DNA of 64,000 nucleotides from Shewanella ulleungensis (GTDB taxonomy: Bacteria > Pseudomonadota > Gammaproteobacteria > Enterobacterales > Shewanellaceae): positions 62,001 through 126,000 of the forward strand of contig NZ_BMQW01000006.1 in NCBI RefSeq assembly GCF_014648315.1. The letters run 5' to 3'. The translations under genes and the position numbers were made by a program. This document shows positions 46,072 to 54,707 of the stretch, piece after piece (positions within the stretch are counted from its first letter, which is position 1; each line of letters opens with the position of its first letter). Under the pieces are notes generated by a model, which was not told where the DNA came from, made no database searches, and worked only from the letters and a program-made list of their open reading frames with translations.

Positions 46072-47163
46072 ATGAGAGTAGTACACATAGTTCGTCAGTT
46101 TCTACCTAGTATCGGGGGCTTGGAGGATGTCGTTTACAATATCAGTGCTGAACAAATTAAAAGTGGCTGTGAAGTAACTGTTTATACTTTAAATACTGAT
46201 TTTCAAAATGATAATCAATTATTGAAAGACGAAGTGTATGCGGGTATAAATGTTAAACGATTCTCTTGGATGGGTTCTAAGCGTTATTCTATTTGTGCTT
46301 TACCAGTTAAATTGTTAAATGAGTTCGATGTTATACATGTTCATGCTGTAGATTTTTTTGTTGAATATTTATCATCCCTTAAAAGATTAAGGTTAATCAA
46401 GTCTAAGTTAGTTTTAACTACCCATGGTGGTTTTTTTCATACAAATAACCAAGCTTATCTAAAAAGGATTTTTTTTAAATTTATTACACCTTTTTCTTTA
46501 TCGCAGTTTGATGTTGTTACTTGTTGTAGTATTAATGACTATGATTTGTTCAAGAACTTAAATAAAAATGTTTTGTTAATAGAGAATGGTGTCGGTTTTA
46601 GAAAACTTGGTGAAGTTGATTGTGTCAATCGAAGTCGTTTAGATGACAATGTTTTTATTTATTTTGGTCGATTCAGTGATAATAAACGATTGCCATTATT
46701 AATTGAGTTTTTTTCATCGTTAACTCGAACTGATATAAAGTTGAAAATCATTGGTCGCTCTAAAACTGGTAATGTTGAAATTATAAAAGATGCCATCAAT
46801 AAAACTAAATCTAAAAATGTAGAACTTGTCTTAGATAAATCAGATGAAGATATTTTAGATTATATAAAAGGTGCTCGATTCACAGTAAGTGCATCTGAGT
46901 ACGAAGGCTTCGGTTTGAGTGTGGTTGAGCTCATGTCATATGGTTTAGTTCCTTTACTTTCATCAGCTCCTCCGAGCTTCCACCGATTTATAGCAGAATC
47001 AAAATCTGGTGAAGTTTTCGATTCTAATATTGAATCCTTCACTTTAGCAATTGAAAAAGTTTGTGATAGTTGGAGTGTTGATATGGCGGAAAAAGCAGAA
47101 GGTTATTCAAGGCTGTTTTCTTGGGATACCGTTTCGGAGAGATATTTAGATGTTTATCAATAA
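46072..47163 (+). CDS. glycosyltransferase (B), GT4 family
   Basis: A 363-residue GT-B glycosyltransferase of the GT4 type. It opens MRVVHIVRQFLPSIGGLED (the GG loop that binds the donor phosphate), has FDVIHVHAVDFF and LVLTTHGGFF in the acceptor domain, and IYFGRFSDNKRLPLLIE at the start of the donor domain. The retaining-enzyme E-x7-E motif is clear in SEYEGFGLSVVELMSYG. It overlaps the next gene by 14 bases. A decayed homologue follows wzy at 42383. Confidence 0.87.
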   Translation: MRVVHIVRQFLPSIGGLEDVVYNISAEQIKSGCEVTVYTLNTDFQNDNQLLKDEVYAGINVKRFSWMGSKRYSICALPVKLLNEFDVIHVHAVDFFVEYLSSLKRLRLIKSKLVLTTHGGFFHTNNQAYLKRIFFKFITPFSLSQFDVVTCCSINDYDLFKNLNKNVLLIENGVGFRKLGEVDCVNRSRLDDNVFIYFGRFSDNKRLPLLIEFFSSLTRTDIKLKIIGRSKTGNVEIIKDAINKTKSKNVELVLDKSDEDILDYIKGARFTVSASEYEGFGLSVVELMSYGLVPLLSSAPPSFHRFIAESKSGEVFDSNIESFTLAIEKVCDSWSVDMAEKAEGYSRLFSWDTVSERYLDVYQ

Positions 47164-47896
47164 TGAAATGGCACAAGATCAAATAGTTAACAATTTAGAC
47201 CTTGTTGACGATATTAATATCGCACTCCTAAAAAGTATGCTTACTGAGTCTAAAAGCCCCATATCTATAGGTTTTATTAATCAACATGCTTACAATTTAA
47301 TTCATAGTAACGATAATGTTAGGGTTTTATTTGATTCGTTAACTTTTCGTTTTCGTGATGGCATAGGAATGAAGTTTGCTTGTAAATTAAATGGCTGTCA
47401 TCCTGGTTACAATTTAAATGGTACAGATTTTATTCCTGACTTGATTAGTTTTTATTTGGAGGTAAATGCAAGACCTAAAATTTTTGTTTTTGGAACGCAA
47501 GAGCCTTGGTTAACAGCAGGTGCTAATAAATTATTTAAGGACCACGAAGTAATTTCTATGGATGGTTTTAAAGATGTTAGCGATTACTTGTCAATACTAT
47601 CTGATTCATTATCAATAGATGATAAGACGCTAATAATTCTTGCCATGGGAATGCCAAAACAAGAGCTTTTAGCTAAAGAAATACTTAAAATATCTCAAGG
47701 GTCACAACTAATTATCTGTGGTGGCGCAGTGATCGACTTTTTAGCAAATAGGTTTACACGGGCACCTAAGTTATTCCGAATGTTAGGTTTAGAGTGGTTA
47801 TACCGTTTACTTGTTGAGCCTAAACGATTATTCAATCGTTACGTAATAGGTATTCCTAAGTTTTTTTTCTACATATTAATGAATCGTAATATTTAG
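47150..47896 (+). CDS. WecG/TagA/CpsF-family glycosyltransferase
   Basis: A 248-residue GT26-family enzyme. The key motif FRFRDGIGMKFACKLNG (family pattern DG-G plus A-x-L-x-G) lies near residue 70. It is followed by GTDFIPDLI, KIFVFGTQEP, and AMGMPKQELLAKE, which corresponds to the family G-x-PkQE segment. The tail has RLLVEPKRLFNRY. It adds a ManNAc-, glucose- or related residue to a lipid-linked sugar. It overlaps the previous gene, indicating translational coupling. Confidence 0.88.
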   Translation: MFINNEMAQDQIVNNLDLVDDINIALLKSMLTESKSPISIGFINQHAYNLIHSNDNVRVLFDSLTFRFRDGIGMKFACKLNGCHPGYNLNGTDFIPDLISFYLEVNARPKIFVFGTQEPWLTAGANKLFKDHEVISMDGFKDVSDYLSILSDSLSIDDKTLIILAMGMPKQELLAKEILKISQGSQLIICGGAVIDFLANRFTRAPKLFRMLGLEWLYRLLVEPKRLFNRYVIGIPKFFFYILMNRNI

Positions 47897-47912
47897 TTTA
47901 TAAGGTCTTTAT

Positions 47913-49340
47913 ATGCTTTTACCTGTAATTATGGCCGGCGGGTCTGGCTCGCGTTTGTGGCCTTTGTCGCGTCAACAATTCCCAAAGCAATTTTTAACCT
48001 TGCTTGGTGATCATTCTATGCTGCAAACCACAGCAAACCGTTTGACAGGCATTTCTCATTCGCCTGCATTGGTTATTTGTAATGAAGAGCACCGTTTCTC
48101 TGTTGCCGAACAATTTCGTTTAAATAACACACCAAATAGCGGGATTGTGCTTGAACCTGTTGGCCGTAACACTGCGCCAGCTATCGCATTAGCTGCTATG
48201 TTGGCTATTCGTAATGGTGATGATCCATTATTGCTTGTGCTTGCGGCTGATCACGTCATTAAAGACCAAGTGGCTTTTTGCCAAGCTGTAACGAATGCAA
48301 TGCCGCTTGCTGAGCAAAATCAACTTGTTACTTTTGGCATCGTTCCAACAGCACCGGAAACCGGTTATGGTTATATTCAACGCGGCGATGCATTAGCCAG
48401 CGGTTTAGGCTTTGATGTTGCCCAGTTCGTTGAAAAACCCAATTTAACCACCGCCCAGGATTATATTGCTACTGGCCAATATTATTGGAACAGCGGTATG
48501 TTTATGTTTAAAGCCAGTACATACCTACAAGAACTAAAAATTCACAGTCCGGCTATTTTTGCTGCGTGTGAAGCAGCATTGGTTGATGTTACTCATGATG
48601 CGGATTTTATTCGTATTAACAAAGCGTCGTTTGAAGCCTGTCCAGACGATTCGATTGATTACGCTGTAATGGAAAAAACTCAACACGCTGTAGTGGTACC
48701 CATGGATTGTGGTTGGAGTGATGTAGGCAGTTGGTCAGCTCTTTGGGAAATAGACGATAAAGACGCACAAGGTAATGTGTTTAAAGGCGATGTTATTGGT
48801 ATTAATACGCGTAACTCTTATGTTAACGCCAGCGAAAAATTAGTGACTACAATTGGTTTAGATGACGTCGTTGTCGTTGAAACTAAAGATGCTATTTTAG
48901 TAGCAAAACAGTCAGAAGTTCAACAGGTTAAGCAAGTTGTTGAACAACTTAAAGCGGAACAGCGCAGTGAATGGCAGCATCACCGTGAGGTGTATCGCCC
49001 CTGGGGTAAGTATGACTCGATAGATAACGGTGGCCGTTTTCAGGTTAAGCGCATAACCGTAAAGCCCGGTGCTAAATTATCAGTTCAAATGCACCATCAT
49101 CGAGCTGAACATTGGATTGTGGTATCGGGTACCGCCAAAGTGACTAATGGTGATAAAGATATTTTATTAACCGAAAATCAATCGACTTATATTCCTGTTG
49201 GTGTTGTACATGCATTAGAAAACCCCGGTAAAGTGGATTTAGAATTAATTGAAGTTCAGTCAGGCTCTTACTTAGGTGAAGACGATATTGTGCGTTTTGA
49301 AGATCGTTATGGTCGAGTTGCCACCTCGGAGGCTAAGTAA
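47913..49340 (+). CDS. manC: mannose-1-phosphate guanylyltransferase / mannose-6-phosphate isomerase
   Basis: Bifunctional type II enzyme, 475 residues. The N-terminal pyrophosphorylase domain has [12 protein letters not shown] and the FVEKP motif; the C-terminal cupin-type isomerase domain has [24 protein letters not shown] (His metal ligands) and a long [13 protein letters not shown] segment. It makes GDP-mannose for the polysaccharide. The base composition rises here compared with the preceding AT-rich genes. The stop overlaps the start of manB. Confidence 0.95.
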   Translation: MLLPVIMAGGSGSRLWPLSRQQFPKQFLTLLGDHSMLQTTANRLTGISHSPALVICNEEHRFSVAEQFRLNNTPNSGIVLEPVGRNTAPAIALAAMLAIRNGDDPLLLVLAADHVIKDQVAFCQAVTNAMPLAEQNQLVTFGIVPTAPETGYGYIQRGDALASGLGFDVAQFVEKPNLTTAQDYIATGQYYWNSGMFMFKASTYLQELKIHSPAIFAACEAALVDVTHDADFIRINKASFEACPDDSIDYAVMEKTQHAVVVPMDCGWSDVGSWSALWEIDDKDAQGNVFKGDVIGINTRNSYVNASEKLVTTIGLDDVVVVETKDAILVAKQSEVQQVKQVVEQLKAEQRSEWQHHREVYRPWGKYDSIDNGGRFQVKRITVKPGAKLSVQMHHHRAEHWIVVSGTAKVTNGDKDILLTENQSTYIPVGVVHALENPGKVDLELIEVQSGSYLGEDDIVRFEDRYGRVATSEAK

Positions 49341-50764
49341 TGTTGGTTAGCCATAAAGTCATACAGCACAGCAATATTGCCTTTGGTACGAGTGGTGCCC
49401 GTGGCCTGGTAGGCGATTTTAATACAGACGTGTGTGCTGCTTTTACTGTTTCATTTATTCAGACTATGCGCTTCGCCTTTAGTTTCAAATCTGTTGCGAT
49501 TGCCATAGATAATCGTCCAAGCAGTTATACCATGGCCCAAGCGTGTGCTAGTGCCGCTGAGCAGCTAGGATTGAACGTTATTTATTATGGTGTAATACCT
49601 ACCCCAGCATTAGCCTTTCAATCTATGAACTTATGTATTCCATCGATTATGGTTACGGGTAGTCATATCCCATTTGATCGTAATGGGCTTAAATTTTACC
49701 GACCAGATGGTGAAATTTCTAAATCTGATGAGTCGTCGATTATTAATGGCCAATTTACTTTTGAACCCATTTCAAGTTTGATTGAACTACAAACGTCACT
49801 CGAGGCGTCAGAAGCTTATGTTGCTCGTTACTTAGATTTATTCGACAGTCCTTTTTTAACGGGTAAGCGCATTGGTATTTACCAGCATTCAAGTGCTGGG
49901 CGTGATATTTACCCTGCATTATTTGAACAACTTGGCGCCGAAGTTGTGCTAATCGGCCGCAGCGATACCTTTGTACCTATTGATACTGAAGCTGTGAGTG
50001 AAGCTGATTGTCAAAAAGCTATTGATTGGACAAATCAATATCAATTAGATGCATTGTTTTCTACCGACGGTGATGGTGATAGACCAATGCTGGCTGATGA
50101 ACAAGGTCAATGGTTACGGGGGGATATGTTGTGCTTATTGTGCGCACAAGCATTATCGATTGAAGCGCTAGCTATTCCTGTGAGTTGTAATACTGCGGTT
50201 GAGTTGTCAGCAACGTTTAAGGCAGTAATGCGAACAAAAATTGGTTCGCCATATGTGATTGCCGGCTTTAATGAGCTAAAAGAAACATATAATAGTTATG
50301 CTGGTTTTGAAGCTAATGGTGGTTTTTTATTAGGCTCTGATGTTTATTTTAACCAACAACAACTCAAGGCTCTACCTACTCGGGATGCTGTTTTACCCGT
50401 TCTGATGTCACTATTTTCAGCAAGAAACAGTTCTGTTTCTGTGTTAACTGCAAACCTTCCTAAAAGATTTACTCACAGTGACAGACTGACTGAGTTTGCT
50501 CTAAGTAAGAGTAAACAGATAATGGAGTTTGGTAATAATTACCCCAACAAGTTGTTAATAGCGCTAGGTTTAGGCGACTGTTTTATTCAAAAGCTTAACA
50601 CCGTAGACGGTTTACGTTTTGTCTTAGATTCTGGTGACATAGTGCATTTAAGGCCGTCAGGAAATGCACCTGAATTTAGATGTTATGCAGAAAGTGATTC
50701 TTTAGAAAAAGCTAAAACACTTGTTAATCGAGTTTTGCCATTGTTGGCAAAAATAAATTTTTAG
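49340..50764 (+). CDS. manB: phosphomannomutase
   Basis: A 474-residue alpha-D-phosphohexomutase that interconverts mannose-6-phosphate and mannose-1-phosphate. Substrate and active-site motifs are FGTSGARGLVGDF, MVTGSHIPFDRNGLKFY (active-site Ser in TGSH, where TASHNP is usual), the metal site STDGDGDRPML and the sugar loop GFEANGGF. The phosphate-binding loop near the end is RPSGNAPEFR. Its first base is shared with the last base of manC. Confidence 0.9.
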   Translation: MLVSHKVIQHSNIAFGTSGARGLVGDFNTDVCAAFTVSFIQTMRFAFSFKSVAIAIDNRPSSYTMAQACASAAEQLGLNVIYYGVIPTPALAFQSMNLCIPSIMVTGSHIPFDRNGLKFYRPDGEISKSDESSIINGQFTFEPISSLIELQTSLEASEAYVARYLDLFDSPFLTGKRIGIYQHSSAGRDIYPALFEQLGAEVVLIGRSDTFVPIDTEAVSEADCQKAIDWTNQYQLDALFSTDGDGDRPMLADEQGQWLRGDMLCLLCAQALSIEALAIPVSCNTAVELSATFKAVMRTKIGSPYVIAGFNELKETYNSYAGFEANGGFLLGSDVYFNQQQLKALPTRDAVLPVLMSLFSARNSSVSVLTANLPKRFTHSDRLTEFALSKSKQIMEFGNNYPNKLLIALGLGDCFIQKLNTVDGLRFVLDSGDIVHLRPSGNAPEFRCYAESDSLEKAKTLVNRVLPLLAKINF

Positions 50765-50789
50765 TTATGTTACTTTTTAGGTGAGTCAA

Positions 50790-52190
50790 ATGGATAGACC
50801 ATCCAAATTTCAATTTGTTGGTTCCAATTCAAGTTTTCTATTGCGCATTATTGATATGTCGTTAGTTGTCATTGCCTTACTAATTATTATGCAAGGCTAT
50901 CATGTTCCATTTAGCAAAGATTATTTATTAGTAGTTGCAGGTGTTTTACTTTTATTTAGTTATATTAGTGAATCTCTAGGCTTATATCGTTCCTGGCGTT
51001 TAGGTAAATTCACCCACATGTGCAGGCTATTAGCAGCTATCGTTACCATTTGTTTTTTAATCATATTTACTGCTCTGTTCTTTTTTAAATATGCTGAGTT
51101 ATATTCACGTGTGGTTATGACTGGGTGGTATGTTTTATCCGTTGTTATGTTATTAAGTTGGCGCTTGTGTGTTCGTGAAATAAAACGAATTAGGCGAATT
51201 AAAGGCTTTAGTGTTGAAAAGATCGCGATTGTTGGTCTCACTGAAACCGGAATGAGTTTATATAGCGAGATTTTAGCTCACGATGAGCTAGGGTTTGACT
51301 GTGTTGGATTTTTTGATGATAGAGAACCTAGTCGTATTACTGATTTAGATCCAAAGTTAATAGAGGGTAATATTAATCAAGCAATTGAATTAGCTAAAAA
51401 TGGTGATATTCAAAAACTTTATGTGTGTTTACCGATGTTAGCAGAACAACGTATTGCTGATATTATTCAACAATTAGGCGACAGTACAATTGATGTGCTA
51501 ATTACACCTGATTTTTTAATGAAAAACTTGATGCATGCTCGTATTGGTAATGTCGGTGAGGTCGACACTATTAGTGTATTTGAATCGCCTGTAAATGGAA
51601 CTAAGCGATTTTATAAACGAAGCTTTGATATTGTGTTTAGTATTTGTGCCATTATTGCCATATCTCCTGTATTGATAGCTGTTTCAATTGCTGTTTATAT
51701 GTCATCACCCGGACCGGTGTTATTTAAACAAGATCGTTACGGCCTCGATGGTCGAAAGATTAAGGTTTGGAAATTCCGCTCTATGACAGTGACGGAGAAT
51801 GCTGACAAAGTGACACAAGCTCGTAAAGGCGATGCACGTATAACGAATGTAGGTGCATTTATTCGCCGTACTTCTTTGGATGAATTACCACAATTTTTTA
51901 ATGTACTATTTGGTGATATGTCAGTTGTTGGTCCAAGGCCTCATGCCGTGGCACATAACGAGGAATATCGTAAGCTTGTCACTTACTACATGTTGCGTCA
52001 TAAGGTATTACCTGGCATTACTGGTTGGGCTCAGGTTAATGGTTGGCGTGGAGAGACTGATACACTAGATAAAATGGAAAAAAGAGTTGAGTATGACCTT
52101 GATTACATCCGTAATTGGACTCTTTGGTGGGATGTAAAGATAGTCTTTTTGACGTTTTTTAAAGGATTTGTCGGTAAGAACGTATATTGA
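50790..52190 (+). CDS. wcaJ: undecaprenyl-phosphate glucose phosphotransferase (WcaJ-like)
   Basis: Initiating sugar-phosphate transferase, 466 residues, that starts each repeat unit on undecaprenyl phosphate. Four N-terminal membrane helices, a CoA-binding-like Rossmann domain (AIVGLTETGMSLYSEI) and a C-terminal bacterial sugar transferase domain from about residue 270: KRSFDIVFSICAIIA membrane anchor, GPVLFKQDRYGLDGRKI, KFRSMTV, RRTSLDELPQFFNVL and MSVVGPRPHAV. ATG 50790 is preceded by AGGTGAG. It is the last gene before repeat cluster E. Confidence 0.92.
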   Translation: MDRPSKFQFVGSNSSFLLRIIDMSLVVIALLIIMQGYHVPFSKDYLLVVAGVLLLFSYISESLGLYRSWRLGKFTHMCRLLAAIVTICFLIIFTALFFFKYAELYSRVVMTGWYVLSVVMLLSWRLCVREIKRIRRIKGFSVEKIAIVGLTETGMSLYSEILAHDELGFDCVGFFDDREPSRITDLDPKLIEGNINQAIELAKNGDIQKLYVCLPMLAEQRIADIIQQLGDSTIDVLITPDFLMKNLMHARIGNVGEVDTISVFESPVNGTKRFYKRSFDIVFSICAIIAISPVLIAVSIAVYMSSPGPVLFKQDRYGLDGRKIKVWKFRSMTVTENADKVTQARKGDARITNVGAFIRRTSLDELPQFFNVLFGDMSVVGPRPHAVAHNEEYRKLVTYYMLRHKVLPGITGWAQVNGWRGETDTLDKMEKRVEYDLDYIRNWTLWWDVKIVFLTFFKGFVGKNVY

Positions 52191-52193
52191 TTT

Positions 52194-52890
52194 TAGGTCC
52201 TAGAGGCGAGGTTCTTGGAACTCACAAGTTCGCCAGAGAGCGGACTTCGTCCTTAGATGTTTAGTGCGTCATTCCGGCAACGCTGTTGATCCGGAATCTA
52301 GGTGTTGGCTTTTCATCACGTCATTCCGGTAATGCTTTTGAGCCGGAATCCAGGTGTTGGCTTTCATCACGTCATTCCGGTAATGCTGTTGAGCCGGAAT
52401 CCAGGTGCTGGCTGTTCATCTCGTCATTCCGGTAATGCTGTTGAGCCAGAATCTAGGTGTTCAGTTTGTAGCTTTTAAGCAAAATCAAAGCAACACCTGG
52501 ATCCCTGATAAGAGATCTCAGGGATGACGAACGAAGGGATAACGGCAATGCCTACTATTACGTCATTCGCTAATGTTTCATTACGTCATTCTGGTAATGC
52601 TGTTGAACCGGAATCTAGGTGTTGGCTTTTCATCATGTCATTCTGGTAATGCTGTTGAACCGGAATCTAGGTGTTGGCTTTTCATCATGTCATTCCGGTA
52701 ATGCTGTTGAGCCGGAATCCAGGTGTTCAGTTTGTAGCTTTTAAGCAACGTCAAAAGCAACTCCTGGATCCCTGATAAGAGATCTCAGGGATGACGTGCG
52801 GAGATATTCCTAGAACCTAGAACCTAGTACTTTGAATCTGTAAGCGAAGCGTTCTTTAAACCGTTATCCGTCTATTCTATCGTTTTAAGT
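52194..52890 (+). repeat. repeat cluster E inside the polysaccharide locus
   Basis: No gene in about 750 bases. Left-type palindromes (CGTCATTCCGG to CCGGAATCCAGGTGTT) are repeated in direct orientation at about 52267, 52317, 52366 and 52415. The last pairs with a right-type unit ending near 52527. A second series begins near 52583 and ends with a full pair at about 52686-52797. Flanks hold CTAGAAC-type heptamers (52809-52826), the AAGCGAAGCGTTC motif seen near 10565 and 23645, and the GCGGACTTCGTCC motif near 52240. Confidence 0.85.
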
Positions 52891-52951
52891 TTACCCATTG
52901 ACGTCTTGCGTCAGTGTTAATTAGTTCCATTATTTTATAAGGATATAAGTC

Positions 52952-54163
52952 ATGAATGTACCATTTAAAGTGAGTTGTATAGCTGCCATAGTGAGTTCCG
53001 TGATACTTGTTTCCCCAGTATCCGCTGCTGATGAAAAAGCAGGAGTCATCCGTACTGAGTCTGGTATTGATTTTACGCCCGGCTTAAACACGGGTTTAAA
53101 ATATGATGACAACATTACCAGTGCAAATGAAAACTCTGAAAAGTTTGATAGCTGGGCTATAACCGTAACACCCGCATTACAAGCACAGTTAATTGATGGC
53201 CAAACCACATTTACCGTCGATGCGGCACTTGAGTATGGTGATTACTTCTCTAGCAGTGACGATAGTTATTTAGATGGTCTGCTAAAAGCGAAAGCCGATG
53301 TCGATGTTAACCAGTCGAGACGATTTGGTTTTGATGTAGCCTATATCGTCGGTCATGAAGATCGAGGTAGTGGAGTCTTTGAAGGTACTAGTGGCGCAGA
53401 TCAAAATGAGCCTAATGCTTATGATGTCACAAGTGTTGGTGGATATTACGAATACGGCGCCAAAACAACGCCAGCTAGAATACGTGCTAATGCTGAATAT
53501 TTAACTAAAGAATACAGCAATTTCGAGACAGTAACTCAGTATCGTAATTTGGATGATACCACCCTAGGCGCAACCTTTTATTACGATACTCAAGCATCAA
53601 CGAGTATTTTATTAGACTTTCAAAGTATAGATACCGTTTATGATATTGTTGATCCTACTGGAGATCGCGACAATAAAACTAATACAGCATTACTTGGGGT
53701 TGAGTGGGCTGCTTCTGCTGCCACAGAGGGGAGTATAAAAGTCGGTTACCAACAAAAAAGTTTCGATAATACTGAACGTGATGATTTTAATGGTATCTCC
53801 TGGGATGCTAAAGTAACCTGGAAACCATTAACATATTCAGCTTTTGACTTTGGCACCGGTCGTACCAGCCGTGACCCTAATGGCGAAGGAGATTTTATTC
53901 GAGGGACCAGTTATAGTGTGAAATGGCACCATGAATGGAGTGAGCTGTTTACCTCTTCAATTGGATTTCAACAGGTTAATGATGACTACACAGGTATTGA
54001 TCGCGAAGATAAAAGTAAAATCTATCAATTTGGCCTCAATTATTATGTCAATCGCTGGTTAACCCTTAATACTGGTGTGGATATTTTTGAGGTGGACTCA
54101 ACAGATAGCCAATATGTTTATGACAGAAATGTTTATTTTATCAAAGCTGAAATGACCCTATAG
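52952..54163 (+). CDS. outer-membrane beta-barrel protein of the polysaccharide locus
   Basis: A 403-residue protein with a signal peptide (cleavage probably after SPVSA) and a mature part dominated by alternating aromatic/polar strands, for example TFTVDAALEYGDYFSS and SIKVGYQQKSF. It ends VYFIKAEMTL, a typical last barrel strand. Such barrels accompany export genes in Vibrio and Shewanella exopolysaccharide loci and probably help secretion across the outer membrane. It heads a tightly packed gene block. Exact role unproven. Confidence 0.8.
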   Translation: MNVPFKVSCIAAIVSSVILVSPVSAADEKAGVIRTESGIDFTPGLNTGLKYDDNITSANENSEKFDSWAITVTPALQAQLIDGQTTFTVDAALEYGDYFSSSDDSYLDGLLKAKADVDVNQSRRFGFDVAYIVGHEDRGSGVFEGTSGADQNEPNAYDVTSVGGYYEYGAKTTPARIRANAEYLTKEYSNFETVTQYRNLDDTTLGATFYYDTQASTSILLDFQSIDTVYDIVDPTGDRDNKTNTALLGVEWAASAATEGSIKVGYQQKSFDNTERDDFNGISWDAKVTWKPLTYSAFDFGTGRTSRDPNGEGDFIRGTSYSVKWHHEWSELFTSSIGFQQVNDDYTGIDREDKSKIYQFGLNYYVNRWLTLNTGVDIFEVDSTDSQYVYDRNVYFIKAEMTL

Positions 54164-54170
54164 GTAAATA

Positions 54171-54707
54171 ATGAAGTATTTAGCGACAATTTTCACTGTA
54201 GTTTTTATGTTGTTTTTAGTGTTTATGCCATTAACAGCATATGCAGAAACTCAAAACTATCGATTAGGCGCGGGTGACACTATTATTATTAAAGTTTATG
54301 GAGAAGAAGCCTTAACTCTTGAAACTCAAGTAACTAATAGTGGCACCATCAATTATCCTTTTTTAGGCTCATTAAAGTTAATTGGTTTAACAATTAAAGA
54401 AGTAGAAAAAATTGTATATAACGGCCTAAAAGGTGATTACTTCATCGAACCTAATGTGTATGTTGGTATGGTACTTTATCGTCCTTTTTATATTCATGGT
54501 GAAGTAAAACAGCCTGGGGGATATCCTTATCAACCAGGGATGACGGTTAACCAAGCCATTGCATTAGCGGGTGGATTAACCGAACGGGCAGCGAAAGACA
54601 AGATTGCTATTTCTCGAGAGGGTAGCAAGATTGAATCTGAACTAGGCAATATCAACAGTAATATCAAAGCTGGTGATACAATTACTATTGAACAGAGATT
54701 CTTTTAA
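54171..54707 (+). CDS. polysaccharide export protein (Wza-like, short)
   Basis: A 178-residue protein with a signal peptide and a Poly_export domain (NYRLGAGDTIIIKVYGE near the mature N-terminus), followed by an SLBB-type segment (FYIHGEVKQPGGYPYQPGMT). It is half the length of E. coli Wza and lacks the C-terminal helix and the lipobox Cys (signal end reads LTAYAET), so it cannot form the Wza pore alone and may work with the adjacent beta-barrel. Its last base overlaps the Wzc start (ATG within TAATG). Confidence 0.87.
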   Translation: MKYLATIFTVVFMLFLVFMPLTAYAETQNYRLGAGDTIIIKVYGEEALTLETQVTNSGTINYPFLGSLKLIGLTIKEVEKIVYNGLKGDYFIEPNVYVGMVLYRPFYIHGEVKQPGGYPYQPGMTVNQAIALAGGLTERAAKDKIAISREGSKIESELGNINSNIKAGDTITIEQRFF

